Shown piece after piece: positions 8,327 to 17,217 of a DNA stretch of 64,000 nt. Positions within the stretch are counted from its first letter, which is position 1, and each line of letters opens with the position of its first letter. The translations under genes and the position numbers were made by a program. The notes under the pieces were generated by a model. The model was given only the letters and a program-made list of their open reading frames with translations. It was not told where the DNA came from and searched no databases. The stretch lies in contig NZ_RSEJ01000015.1 in NCBI RefSeq assembly GCF_009910675.1, positions 80,776-144,775 on the forward strand, given 5' to 3'. This DNA is from Photobacterium alginatilyticum. GTDB lineage: Bacteria > Pseudomonadota > Gammaproteobacteria > Enterobacterales > Vibrionaceae.

Positions 8327-9067
8327 TCAATCAATTACTGCACCAATATAGGTCAAAAAACGCTGCCACGACTTATAGTCGGCCTTCTCACGGTAGTTAT
8401 CCGAGCCGTAGACGGTAAAGGCATGAGGCGCGCCGCTATAGACGATCATCTCGTTATCAAGCGACGTCTTTTCCAGCTCCTGGGACAAGGCGGTAAAATC
8501 ACTCATCGGAATGGCCTGATCGGCTCCGCCATGCATGATCAGCAGGCTGCCTTTGGTGTTCGAGTAATCCTGCCCCTTAGGCGTTTTCAATCCACCGTGA
8601 AAGGTAACGAACCCTTTCATCTCGGCACCAGAGCGGGCCATTTCCAGCACGGCAGCCCCGCCGAAACAGTAGCCCATGGCGACGGCATTATCAGTATTGC
8701 CCCCGAGCGAGTCGGCCATTGTCATGGCACCAATGAGTAATTCCCGCATTTTATTCCTGTCTTTATACAGTTCACCGGTATGCTGGCGTTTATCCTCAAC
8801 CTTGGTCGGTCTCACCCCGGCACCAAACAAATCGGCGGCAAATACCGCGTAGCCTTCCTCGGCCAGCATCTGGGCCCGCTTGACCTCGTAATCGGTCAGG
8901 CCGTCCCAGTCATGTATCAACAGTACCAACGGCGCCTTGGCATCAGGTGAAATATAATACCCTTCGTAATCTTCGCCATTGACCTTGTAGCTCACAGCAC
9001 GCCCTTCCGCCCAGGCAGGAAGAGAAAACAACAAGGTCATCACTATTGTCACAAGTTTGAGATTCAT
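8327..9067 (-). CDS. Secreted dienelactone hydrolase family protein
   Basis: An alpha/beta hydrolase of the dienelactone hydrolase family. I start it at the ATG at 9065-9067, preceded by AAGGTGA. This gives 246 residues with a signal peptide ending at AWA-EG (residue 20), so the enzyme is probably periplasmic. The DLH-type Cys-Asp-His triad is visible: Cys134 in GYCFGG, Asp183 in HGGADQAIP and His215 in GAPHAF. An upstream in-frame Met would hide the signal peptide. The physiological substrate is unknown, as for most DLH-fold proteins outside chlorocatechol clusters. Confidence 0.88.
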   Translation of the reverse strand: MNLKLVTIVMTLLFSLPAWAEGRAVSYKVNGEDYEGYYISPDAKAPLVLLIHDWDGLTDYEVKRAQMLAEEGYAVFAADLFGAGVRPTKVEDKRQHTGELYKDRNKMRELLIGAMTMADSLGGNTDNAVAMGYCFGGAAVLEMARSGAEMKGFVTFHGGLKTPKGQDYSNTKGSLLIMHGGADQAIPMSDFTALSQELEKTSLDNEMIVYSGAPHAFTVYGSDNYREKADYKSWQRFLTYIGAVID

Positions 9068-9223
9068 CGGCTCACCTTCTGTCAGTCCTAAATTCAGCAC
9101 AGCTCTTTCAGTGTAGATGATTGGCAGCAGACGAAATGAAGTTGCCGAAGCGGATATCCCCCACTCCCACCTTAGACAGAACTTACTGATATCACTTTCA
9201 AAACCTGCACCTTGGCGGTGTTT

Positions 9224-9495
9224 GGGTATATACCCAAACTACCTCAAGATGCAGGATTCAGAGTGAGACCAGCGAACTCAGTTCAAGGAAAATGACGGTA
9301 GGAATGGCTATTCCCTTTCAACGTTATTTGACATAGAAATGGGTTCGCTGGCTCACTCCCAAAGGGCGAGTTTACTTGGCTTCTATGCGTTGTTACCGAT
9401 TATTAATTTAGAACCACTAGATTTTCTAATCGGTGCCTAGCCTACAAGCCAAGTAATTCTCGCTGAAACGAGCATCTTGAGGTTGCTTGGGTATA
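9224..9495. repeat. MITE-like palindromic intergenic repeat
   Basis: A roughly 270-bp non-coding element bounded by inverted ends. The left end reads TATACCCAAACTACCTCAAG and the right end, reverse-complemented, reads TATACCCAAGCAACCTCAAG; both continue ATGC. Inside are two more inverted pairs. GAGTGAG-CCAGCGAAC near 9261 matches GTTCGCTGGCTCACTC near 9342. TTACTTGGCTTCTATGCG near 9371 matches the complement of GCCTACAAGCCAAGTAA near 9440. The nested hairpins and terminal repeats are typical of small non-autonomous elements or intergenic repeat families of Vibrionaceae. The right end lies about 37 bp before ybiB. Confidence 0.75.
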
Positions 9496-9531
9496 CTATT
9501 ATTCGAATAACTCAAAAAATCAGGGATTGAA

Positions 9532-10503
9532 ATGCCAGCCTTTTCAGAATTTATCAAACATGTCGGTCGCGGTGAGAAGGGCCGTCGTCCACTCACCCAG
9601 GAAGAAGCGCGCGAAGCGCTGTCTATGTACATTGACGGGAAAGCAGATCTGCTGCAGCTGGCCGTTCTGCTGATGCTGCAACGTGTTCGCTGTGAAACCG
9701 GCGAAGAAGCCGCAGGTTATATTCAGGCGCTACGTGAGCATATCGATGACGACTGGCAAGATCTCGATATCGACCTCGACTGGCCGTGTTTTGCCGGTAA
9801 ACGACGCCAGCCGCCATGGCTGCTACTGGCGGCCAAATTGCTGGCTCAAAACGGTGTCCGGGTATTGTTGCATGGTCACGCCGCAGTCGACGCGATTAAA
9901 TACCAGATAGAATCAGCCTGCCCGGCATTAGGGATCAGACAAGCCAATACCCCCGAAGAAGCCAAAGTCATCCTTGCTCACGATGATATCTGCTATGTCC
10001 CGCTGTCGGCCTATTGTGAGCCTCTGGTCGATCTCCTGGCACTACGGAACAAAGTTGGCCTGCGAACCCCGCTCAATACGGTGGCCCGCGCCCTGAACCC
10101 ATCATCAGCAACCTTTGCTATCCACGGTATTTTCCATCAGGGTTATGAAAAGCTCCATGCCCAGGCAGCAGCATTGGTCGGCGATCCCAATATGGTGGCC
10201 TTCAAAGGCGAGGGCGGGGAAAGTGAACGCAGCCCACGTACTGCCTGCCGGATAGCCGGTGTCTCAAGCGGGCAGATTTATGAGGAGGAATGGCCGACAT
10301 TTCTTGAAGGAGCCTCGGGCAAACACGGGGAAATCAGCGGCGAGTACCTGCAGAAAGTCTGGAGTGGCGAGGTGGAGAACAACTACGGAACCCATGCCGT
10401 CGTATCGACCATGGCCATTGTGCTAAAAATGATGCAGGTCTGCCCCAATCAGCAATCGGCCCTCATTCAGGCACAGCAATGGTGGGATACCCGTCACCAA
10501 TAA
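9532..10503 (+). CDS. ybiB: YbiB (TrpD2-family DNA-binding protein)
   Basis: A 323-residue protein of the anthranilate phosphoribosyltransferase-like TrpD2 group. E. coli YbiB (320 residues) has the TrpD fold but no TrpD activity and binds nucleic acid. The N-terminal helical domain (residues 1-70, LTQEEAREALSMYIDGKADLLQLAVLLM) and the later RTPLNTVARALNP and GEGGESERSPR segments are characteristic. In true TrpD the second motif is the glycine-rich PRPP site, altered here. It stands alone on the plus strand, after the MITE-like repeat and before a strong hairpin. Confidence 0.85.
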   Translation: MPAFSEFIKHVGRGEKGRRPLTQEEAREALSMYIDGKADLLQLAVLLMLQRVRCETGEEAAGYIQALREHIDDDWQDLDIDLDWPCFAGKRRQPPWLLLAAKLLAQNGVRVLLHGHAAVDAIKYQIESACPALGIRQANTPEEAKVILAHDDICYVPLSAYCEPLVDLLALRNKVGLRTPLNTVARALNPSSATFAIHGIFHQGYEKLHAQAAALVGDPNMVAFKGEGGESERSPRTACRIAGVSSGQIYEEEWPTFLEGASGKHGEISGEYLQKVWSGEVENNYGTHAVVSTMAIVLKMMQVCPNQQSALIQAQQWWDTRHQ

Positions 10504-10518
10504 TAAGCCTCTCAATTG

Positions 10519-10549
10519 CCCGCCCTACCTGCGAGAAGAATAGGGCGGG
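10519..10549 (+). terminator. Terminator after ybiB
   Basis: A perfect 9-bp stem, CCCGCCCTA with TAGGGCGGG, around a 13-nt loop, 15 nt after the ybiB stop. The following tract (TTCACTTTATA) is only moderately T-rich. Confidence 0.75.
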
Positions 10550-10689
10550 TTCACTTTATACCGCGCAAAATGCCAATCAAATCAACAATCAAACAGTGAG
10601 GTGACTCATAATATAACCAGCATCACTGGGAACGCCCCTACATCATATGCAACTATAGCCATAATTTTGTAACCAACGGCTATATTGTC

Positions 10690-11418
10690 ATGAACACCAT
10701 CTCTTTTAAGTTAATTGACTGGGAAGCTCTATCGCCCGGTCTGACCGATCTCGATAAATGGAAAACCTGGGCCGAACTTGATATGACCTGGCCTGAAGAT
10801 CCGCCTGCCGCCCCGGCCAATCTGATCCCGCCGATGATGCGCCGCCGCACCAGCAGCCTGAGCAAACTGGCGTTGCAAACCGCTCTCAGCCTGACCCAGG
10901 ACAAGGACATCGACTACATCATTTTCGCCAGCCGCCACGGAGAACTAACACGTTCAATTCCGTTGATTGAGGAAACGTTGCAGGGAGAAAGCCCGTCACC
11001 GACCATTTTTTCCCAGTCAGTACATAACACAGCCTCCGGATTATTCACCATTGCGGCCAAACGTCCGGTTCCGGCCGTCTCACTGGCATCCGGCGCGAAC
11101 ACGCTGCATAGTGCCCTGATTGAAGCGGCTGCCTACCTGGCTGAATTTCCGAGCCATACCGTACTGGTCGTTGATTTTGACGAGCCGCTCCCCGAGCCCT
11201 TCCGCGATTTTGACCATGGCAAGTACCATGGCTATGCCTTAGGGTTACTGTTAACTGGCGGTAACGACTACCAGCTAAGCTGGGAGCCCCAGAAAGCGCC
11301 AATGTCCCCTATCTATCCGCAAACACTCACGGTGATCAACCAACTGGTCGGTAATGACTCTGCCTGGACGATAGCGACCGGATCACAGCTGTGGCATTGG
11401 CAGCGATCCATTACGTAA
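10690..11418 (+). CDS. Beta-ketoacyl synthase-like protein (aryl polyene chain-length-factor type)
   Basis: A 242-residue protein resembling the ketoacyl-synthase N-terminal-like family (PF13723), as in the small ApeC-type proteins of aryl polyene clusters. Visible features are RRRTSSLSKLALQTALSL (residues 51-68), FASRHGELTRS, FSQSVHNTASGLF (residues about 108-120, normally around the active-site region) and VLVVDFDEP. The usual catalytic Cys of a condensing enzyme is not evident, so it is probably a partner subunit rather than an active synthase. It lies 149 nt before an acyl carrier protein gene on the same strand. No clear Shine-Dalgarno was seen. Confidence 0.8.
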   Translation: MNTISFKLIDWEALSPGLTDLDKWKTWAELDMTWPEDPPAAPANLIPPMMRRRTSSLSKLALQTALSLTQDKDIDYIIFASRHGELTRSIPLIEETLQGESPSPTIFSQSVHNTASGLFTIAAKRPVPAVSLASGANTLHSALIEAAAYLAEFPSHTVLVVDFDEPLPEPFRDFDHGKYHGYALGLLLTGGNDYQLSWEPQKAPMSPIYPQTLTVINQLVGNDSAWTIATGSQLWHWQRSIT

Positions 11419-11567
11419 ATCACGATATACAGCAATGACTACCAACATTGTTAATTGACTCGAATTTATTGCCTCTAGCGGTTTTGAATTAAAGTCGTTA
11501 TGGCACAATTTGAATGCGAAACACGTTAAATCAATAACTTAAATAAATAATCAGGAATCAGCTGGCT

Positions 11568-11828
11568 ATGGAACAACTACATACCGAACTCAAGAAACTC
11601 ATCATCAACTCACTCAACCTTGAAGATATTACCGTCGATGATATCGGCACCAACGACCCTCTGTTTAATGACGGCCTGGGGCTGGATTCAATTGATGCGC
11701 TGGAACTCGGGCTGGCTATCAAGAAGCGCTACGGCATTGCCATCAATGCCGATGATAATGATGCGCGACAGCATTTTGCCTCGGTCGCCACTCTGGCAGA
11801 ATTTATCTCTGCAGCCAAGGTCGCTTAA
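11568..11828 (+). CDS. Acyl carrier protein
   Basis: An 86-residue acyl carrier protein with the phosphopantetheine attachment motif GLDSIDALEL, Ser41. It would carry acyl intermediates as thioesters after modification by a phosphopantetheinyl transferase. Its sequence (LNLEDITVDDIG, KKRYGIAI) is closer to secondary-lipid or aryl-polyene ACPs than to the housekeeping AcpP. It sits between the ketosynthase-like gene and the ammonia-lyase gene, the combination seen in Vibrio aryl polyene clusters. The remaining cluster genes (dehydratases, ketoreductase, CoA-ligase, acyltransferases) are absent here. Confidence 0.9.
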   Translation: MEQLHTELKKLIINSLNLEDITVDDIGTNDPLFNDGLGLDSIDALELGLAIKKRYGIAINADDNDARQHFASVATLAEFISAAKVA

Positions 11829-11842
11829 TTAGCTTTACAGCA

Positions 11843-11901
11843 GGAATGCCGTTAGGTAGTCACTCTCCCTGACGGTATTCCTCATCGTTATTCTTTTTTT
11901 T
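11843..11901 (+). terminator. Rho-independent terminator after ACP gene
   Basis: GGAATGCCGT pairs with ACGGTATTCC (one G-U pair) around a 19-nt loop. It is followed within 10 nt by a run of eight T (TTCTTTTTTTT). This separates the ACP transcript from the ammonia-lyase gene. Confidence 0.8.
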
Positions 11902-12076
11902 CCAGAACTTCCCCCAAAACATCCTGTTGATTACTTAAACAACCAAACTTCTCCGTGACAAGACTCGAAAAACACTCCCCAACCAATACGCAACCCAGCG
12001 CATAACATATACGATGATCGAACCGTTAATATCGCTATAAGCGCTTAATATTCTTACACTTAGGTGGAAAATCAAC

Positions 12077-13624
12077 ATGACTGTACATACTCAAGACTCT
12101 ATCCTCTTTGGTGCCGATCGTCTGACTATCGAAGATGTTATCGACATTGCCAACGGGGCACCGGCAGCATTAAACAGCTCGCCAGAATTTACGAGCAAAA
12201 TTGACCGGGGAGCGGCTTTTCTTGAGCGCCTACTAAAAGAAGAAGGAGTGATCTACGGTGTCACGACAGGTTACGGAGACTCCTGTACCGTTGCGATCCC
12301 GCCCGAGCTGGTCGACGAACTGCCACTCCACTTAACACGTTTCCATGGCTGCGGTCTGGGTGAACACCTCGACCACCAGCAGGCCCGCGCCGTACTGGCA
12401 ACCCGTCTATGCTCACTCTCACAAGGCGTTTCGGGCGTCAGCCGTGACCTGCTGAATCAGATCGTGGCCTTGGTCAATCATGACATCTCACCCCGTATTC
12501 CGCAGGAAGGCTCGGTCGGCGCCAGCGGCGATCTGACTCCGCTGTCCTACCTTGCCGCTGCCCTAATCGGCGAGCGTGAAGTACTCTATAAAGATGAAGT
12601 CCGCCCGACGGCAGAAGTCTATGCCGAACTCGGTTTGAGCCCAATCAAGCTCAAACCAAAAGAAGGGCTGGCATTAATGAACGGCACATCGGTCATGACT
12701 GCACTGGCCTGCCTGGCTTACAAGCGTGCCGAGTATTTGGCCCAGCTAGCCACCCGTATCACCTCTATGGTTACAGTTGGTATCCAGGGGAATGATTTCC
12801 ACTTTGACGAAGCATTATTTGACGTCAAACCTCACCCTGGACAGCAGCAGATTGCCAGCTGGTTACGTGCTGATTTGCAAGCAGCCAAGCCACCGCGCAA
12901 CAGCGACCGCCTGCAGGATCGCTACTCGCTGCGCTGTGCGCCGCATGTCATCGGTGCCCTGCAAGACAGCCTGCCATGGATCCGCCAGCTGATTGAAAAC
13001 GAGCTCAACAGTGCAAACGACAACCCAATCATCGACGGTGATAACGAGCGCGTCCTGCACGGTGGGCATTTCTACGGCGGCCACATCGCCATGGCGATGG
13101 ATACACTCAAGACAGCTATTGCCAACATTGCCGATCTGCTCGATCGCCAAATGGCTCAGCTGATGGACTACAAGTTCAACAATGGCCTGCCATTCAACCT
13201 GACGGGCGCGACCGGCAGCCGCAAGCCAATCAACCATGGTTTCAAGGCTGTACAAATCGGTATCTCGGCGTGGACGGCCGAAGCGCTTAAACACACCATG
13301 CCAGCCAGCGTGTTCTCGCGCTCAACAGAGTGCCACAACCAGGACAAGGTCAGTATGGGCACAATAGCCTCACGTGACTGCCTGCGGGTACTTGAACTTA
13401 CCGAGCAAGTCGCATCAGCCTCTCTGCTAGCCGCTACCCAGGCATTGGAGATCCGCAAACAACAGGGTGAACTAAATAACAGTCATCTGAGCCCTGCCTT
13501 ACAGGCAATGCAGAGCTCAATCCTCAAAGACTTCGAAGTGGTTAACGAAGACCGCCCACTAGAAGGTGATCTGCGCTTGTTCATCACCAAGATCCAGCAG
13601 CAGTCCTGGAAAATGTTTGACTAA
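12077..13624 (+). CDS. MIO-dependent aromatic amino acid ammonia-lyase (HAL/TAL family)
   Basis: A 515-residue enzyme that removes ammonia from an aromatic amino acid through a self-made MIO group. The MIO-forming triad Ala149-Ser150-Gly151 sits in GSVGASGDLTPLSY, and the catalytic Tyr60 in IYGVTTGYG. The usual NGT, NSANDNP and SRxxDNQD-type motifs follow (STECHNQDKVSMGT here). At the substrate-selectivity position it has Phe89-His90 (RFHGCG), where histidine lyases have Ser-His and some tyrosine lyases His-Leu. The substrate is therefore open. Next to an ACP and KS-like gene, tyrosine or phenylalanine deamination to start an aryl polyene is plausible. No hut genes are nearby. GGTGGA precedes the start. 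Confidence 0.88.
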   Translation: MTVHTQDSILFGADRLTIEDVIDIANGAPAALNSSPEFTSKIDRGAAFLERLLKEEGVIYGVTTGYGDSCTVAIPPELVDELPLHLTRFHGCGLGEHLDHQQARAVLATRLCSLSQGVSGVSRDLLNQIVALVNHDISPRIPQEGSVGASGDLTPLSYLAAALIGEREVLYKDEVRPTAEVYAELGLSPIKLKPKEGLALMNGTSVMTALACLAYKRAEYLAQLATRITSMVTVGIQGNDFHFDEALFDVKPHPGQQQIASWLRADLQAAKPPRNSDRLQDRYSLRCAPHVIGALQDSLPWIRQLIENELNSANDNPIIDGDNERVLHGGHFYGGHIAMAMDTLKTAIANIADLLDRQMAQLMDYKFNNGLPFNLTGATGSRKPINHGFKAVQIGISAWTAEALKHTMPASVFSRSTECHNQDKVSMGTIASRDCLRVLELTEQVASASLLAATQALEIRKQQGELNNSHLSPALQAMQSSILKDFEVVNEDRPLEGDLRLFITKIQQQSWKMFD

Positions 13625-13687
13625 GTAATTACCTACTCACTTTATAGTTATTGTCGATGCTGCCATTCAGGTTGCCAGGCATAAGAA

Positions 13688-13711
13688 AACACCGGGCAAA
13701 TGCCCGGTGTT
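13688..13711. terminator. Bidirectional terminator between ammonia-lyase and chemoreceptor genes
   Basis: AACACCGGGCA and TGCCCGGTGTT form an 11-bp perfect stem with a 2-nt loop. It lies between convergent genes. On the minus strand it is followed by TTTTCTT, and on the plus strand by TAGTTTACTT, so it can serve both. Confidence 0.85.
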
Positions 13712-13760
13712 AGTTTACTTATTCATGCGCCTTGTTCGAACAAGAGACAAAGCTATATTC

Positions 13761-15785
13761 TTATCTCAGCCTTATCTGGGCACTCGGATCGTCGATCGTA
13801 AATTTGTTCACCTCATCCACCAGCTCGGTCATCCGCAGTTTCACCAGCTCCATCTCTTGTTGGATATCAACAATCGTCTTTTTGGTGTTGTCAGCCATTT
13901 CCAGCAACTCATCGACATCAGTATCGACACTTTTCGCCGTTTGCGATTGCTCATTGGAAGCAGTAGCAATGCTGGCATTGAATTCCGCTATCTCGTTGAC
14001 CGTCACAATCAGGTTTTCGACTAGCGACTTGGTATCAGAGACGACTTCCTGAGTCTCGTAGCTGGCCTCACGGCTCTGCTGCATATTATCGAAAGAGTCC
14101 TTGGCATTTTGCCCGATGCCGCTCAGCAACTGGCGAATATCCTCTGTCGACTGTTTGCTGCGCTGGGCCAGCGTACGTACCTCGTCAGCCACAACTGCAA
14201 AACCGCGCCCCTGCTCACCCGCACGTGCCGCCTCGATAGCTGCGTTCAATGCCAGCAAGTTGGTCTGCTCGGAGATGGCATTAATGGTATCGAGAATTTC
14301 CGACACATTACCCATCTGCTTCTCCAGTATCTCGATACAGTCGAAGGTCTGGTTCACACTCTCCAGCAATGTGGTCGTCGACGTAAATGATTGCTCACTA
14401 TGCTTATGGCATGCCTCGGCATTGTCTTTCACCGAATCCGTTCCGCGCTGGGCATCGACGGTTATCTCGGCAACCTGCTCGCTGGTCTGGGCCATTTCTG
14501 TCATTGCGGTAGCAATGTTGTCGCAGCGCAAGTGAGTCTGCTCACTGGCATTGTGGGCCTGGTTGACCAGAGTCACCATCGCCACCATTTCTTTTTCTGT
14601 CTGGCTGGCCACCTGATGCGCCTTGTTCAGCGTTTCACCCAGGCTCACCGCCAGATGGTCAAAATGCTGGGCAATTTCACCAAACTCATCCCGATTTCCA
14701 TCCGACAGACGAATAGTCAAATCCTTATTTGACGCCATCTTGTCTAGCTGTGCCGTAAAGCTCTCGACCCGACGGCGCACATTGTTCACCACCCGAATGG
14801 TCAGCAGGATCAATGGCAGCACAATCAGCAACGTCACGGCGATATATACTATCCGCATCATGCTGGCATCGGCGCTGTCCTGAATAGCCTTGTCATTGAT
14901 GTCCGCTGCTAGACTGTCACGTACCTTTTTCACCATACCGATACGCTCTGTCGCCAGCGCAAACCAAGCCGATGCTTCAGGCCCGTTAACCGTCGACAGG
15001 TTATTTTTCTGGGCCAGGTACTGCTGCTGAATATCCATCACCTGTTGCCAGGTTGAGTTACGGGTAATTTCCTGAAGTTGCTTAAGATGCTCACCGGTCA
15101 GCAACATCTTCGCCTGTCTTAGCGCATAGCTTTCCGCTTTAATGTAGGTTGAGATCTGCGCATACCTGTCTAGCGTTGATTTTTTCCCTGCGAAAGTACC
15201 ATTTAATGCTCCTCGCGCCATACCGGCCTGCTCTTTGATAACCAATAAAGACAGCAACCCTTGTAGCTCTTGCTTGAGCTCACGGTTACTCACCAGCGAC
15301 ATCACAATCGCTAGGTTATCCAGCGACAAACGGTTCACGTTCGAGTAATACGCAAAGGGAGAATCAACCAGATTAAGGCTGTCTACCTGAGAGCGAATAT
15401 TTTGCCGCTTGTCCAGCTGCGCCTTGACCTCGCTCAGCAAGGTCGATACCACGGCAGGATCCAGACTTTCAGGGCGAAACGCCAGCAAGCTATTGTAGGC
15501 ATCATCTGCAACATCACGCTGTTTTTGCAGAGCGTCACGCTGCTTACCTTGCCCTTTTGCCGCAATCACACCGGCAGTAAGCCCACGTTCAACTGCAAAC
15601 TGGTGCGCGACATTATCATAAAGGTTAAACAGCGCTACCGTTTCCTGGGAAAGCTCGGCATTAATAAGCTGTTCATTGGCATTTTTGATTTGTATCCCAA
15701 TAAAAATAAGTAGCAAAAGAGTAGGAATAACGAAGACGGTAATCAGCGTCGTTCGAATATTCAGAGCACGGGTAGGGTTAAACAT
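13761..15785 (-). CDS. Methyl-accepting chemotaxis protein with NIT sensor domain
   Basis: A 674-residue inner-membrane chemoreceptor. Membrane helix 1 lies at about residues 13-29, a periplasmic nitrate/nitrite-sensing (NIT) domain at about 45-300, and membrane helix 2 at about 310-332. HAMP follows, then the cytoplasmic signalling hairpin with the conserved tip [23 protein letters not shown] hallmarks are [14 protein letters not shown] and [15 protein letters not shown]. It would relay ligand occupancy to CheA/CheW, which are not in this window. AAGG lies 9 nt before the ATG. It is monocistronic. A second NIT receptor lies at 61250-63223. Nitrate or nitrite is the family ligand, but the actual signal is unproven. 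Confidence 0.93.
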   Translation of the reverse strand: MFNPTRALNIRTTLITVFVIPTLLLLIFIGIQIKNANEQLINAELSQETVALFNLYDNVAHQFAVERGLTAGVIAAKGQGKQRDALQKQRDVADDAYNSLLAFRPESLDPAVVSTLLSEVKAQLDKRQNIRSQVDSLNLVDSPFAYYSNVNRLSLDNLAIVMSLVSNRELKQELQGLLSLLVIKEQAGMARGALNGTFAGKKSTLDRYAQISTYIKAESYALRQAKMLLTGEHLKQLQEITRNSTWQQVMDIQQQYLAQKNNLSTVNGPEASAWFALATERIGMVKKVRDSLAADINDKAIQDSADASMMRIVYIAVTLLIVLPLILLTIRVVNNVRRRVESFTAQLDKMASNKDLTIRLSDGNRDEFGEIAQHFDHLAVSLGETLNKAHQVASQTEKEMVAMVTLVNQAHNASEQTHLRCDNIATAMTEMAQTSEQVAEITVDAQRGTDSVKDNAEACHKHSEQSFTSTTTLLESVNQTFDCIEILEKQMGNVSEILDTINAISEQTNLLALNAAIEAARAGEQGRGFAVVADEVRTLAQRSKQSTEDIRQLLSGIGQNAKDSFDNMQQSREASYETQEVVSDTKSLVENLIVTVNEIAEFNASIATASNEQSQTAKSVDTDVDELLEMADNTKKTIVDIQQEMELVKLRMTELVDEVNKFTIDDPSAQIRLR

Positions 15786-16339
15786 GATGCAACCTTAACG
15801 TTATAATTATTTTCATTTCTTATACAAAATAGCAAAGGCAACAACTATGCCAAAATGCTTTTAGCGCATACTATAAGGAATTATGACCCAGCTCAAATCA
15901 TCCCTCTTGGCTTCAGCAATCCTTTTCAGCAAAATTCTGTAAACCACTTATAAAACAGATCATTAGATGTAATACATATGCATATTTAAGCTTATGTAGC
16001 ACATTATTTATCAATACAGGCGAGTATGCAATGTAAGTCAGTGCCCTGAGTCTATAATTTGCATGTTAACACCGAGATAAATCAGTGTTAAAACACCATA
16101 GGTGAAAGCCATATAAATCATCAATGGTATGAGCACCCGCCAATACTGCGCTACCTGCAACAAGCTAGCTATAGTTTGCCGCTGTTTTAAACGCTCAATA
16201 AACCATCAACACGCTGTGACATTTACCATAAAGTTACCCACTGTTTTTGTGGATAAACTTATTTATCATATAAAAAACATAAACTTATCAATTGCAATGT
16301 TAATAATGGGATTTTTTTATCGTTTGTCATGGAATGAAA
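15786..16339. other. Intergenic region upstream of NIT chemoreceptor
   Basis: About 550 AT-rich bases. A 92-residue plus-strand frame at 16129-16407 overlaps the phosphatase gene on the other strand and lacks a ribosome site, so I do not call it. A TTAACAC/GTGTTAA inverted pair with a 12-nt spacer lies at 16066-16091 and could be an operator. Nothing else is recognisable. Confidence 0.45.
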
Positions 16340-17098
16340 TCATGCCACTCGCAGTGCACAATCAACCGCTTCGACTATTGAGTCAACACACAGAAACGAT
16401 CCCTTGATCAGCTGCTCATCACTAGGCTGATACTTGCCTGTTTTCACCAAACACGCCTGCAGCCCAGCATTCAGCGCCCCTTCGACATCGCCGAATACGT
16501 CATCACCTACCATCAGCATCTTATCTGCCGGTGCTGCTACTGACCTCACAACCTGGGCAAAGAAGTCAGCCGATGGTTTGCCTACAATAATCGCCTCGGT
16601 AGCAGCGGCATATTCTATCGCCCGGATAAACGGCCCAGCATCAAGGTGTAGCTTTCCGTCTGACTTGAAATAACGGTTCAGACCGATACCGATGAGCGGC
16701 GCCCCCGCATGACACAACTGGAAGGCCTTATCCAAGGCATGATAGTTAAAGCCTGATTCGGCATCACTGATAAACACAGCATTAGGATCGGACTGATCGA
16801 GATCGGCAAATTCAGATCGAATGTTGTCATGAAGCAAGCAATACGGGCGCCAGTGATGTTGCTTGAGCAATGCTTGGGCTGCCACTGGCGCAGTAAAAAT
16901 CTGTCCCAACTCCAACGAAAAGCCAAAGCGAATAAGGTCACGATAGATTTGCGTGCAGGTTTTGCGGGAAGTATTGGTGACAAAGCGCACCTCGAGATCA
17001 CTGGCCTGTGCTCGGGAGATGGCTTCTACAGCGCCGGGAATCACTTGCTCCCCGTCATACAGAACGCCACTGATATCAAAAAACAGTGCCTGATACAT
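16340..17098 (-). CDS. LHPP-type HAD phosphatase (subfamily IIA)
   Basis: A 252-residue HAD phosphatase closely resembling animal LHPP (phospholysine/phosphohistidine/pyrophosphate phosphatase). The ATG at 17096-17098 is chosen for its AGGGAG ribosome site. An upstream in-frame extension looks non-coding. Motif I is FFDISGVLYDG: nucleophile Asp8, but Ser10 where most HAD enzymes have the acid/base Asp, exactly as in LHPP. Other matches are RFVTNTSRK (motif II), VGKPS (motif III Lys) and MVGDDVFGDV (motif IV). The subfamily IIA cap lies at about residues 75-175. It is divergent from the TPR gene at 17218. Substrate is not proven. Confidence 0.85.
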   Translation of the reverse strand: MYQALFFDISGVLYDGEQVIPGAVEAISRAQASDLEVRFVTNTSRKTCTQIYRDLIRFGFSLELGQIFTAPVAAQALLKQHHWRPYCLLHDNIRSEFADLDQSDPNAVFISDAESGFNYHALDKAFQLCHAGAPLIGIGLNRYFKSDGKLHLDAGPFIRAIEYAAATEAIIVGKPSADFFAQVVRSVAAPADKMLMVGDDVFGDVEGALNAGLQACLVKTGKYQPSDEQLIKGSFLCVDSIVEAVDCALRVA

Positions 17099-17217
17099 CC
17101 GTCGCTCCCTTTCCTTTAGGGTAAGTATAGCCACGGCCGCTGTTCGACTACACTTAAGCCATCCCAACCTGTGGAATAGCACCGACGAGTAGAAACATCA
17201 CTCAGGAGAGTTCCGCT

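Noticed and set aside
12030..12050. AAGCGCTT word upstream of the ammonia-lyase as another LacI-type site
   Set aside because: It matches only the 8-bp core, and the flanking bases differ from GAAAGCGCTTTC.
12863..13294. 143-residue minus-strand ORF inside the ammonia-lyase gene
   Set aside because: Antisense shadow of a well-supported gene.
16129..16407. 92-residue plus-strand ORF starting with a Cys-rich MSTRQYCATCNK
   Set aside because: No ribosome site, overlaps the 3' end of the phosphatase gene on the other strand, and composition looks non-coding.
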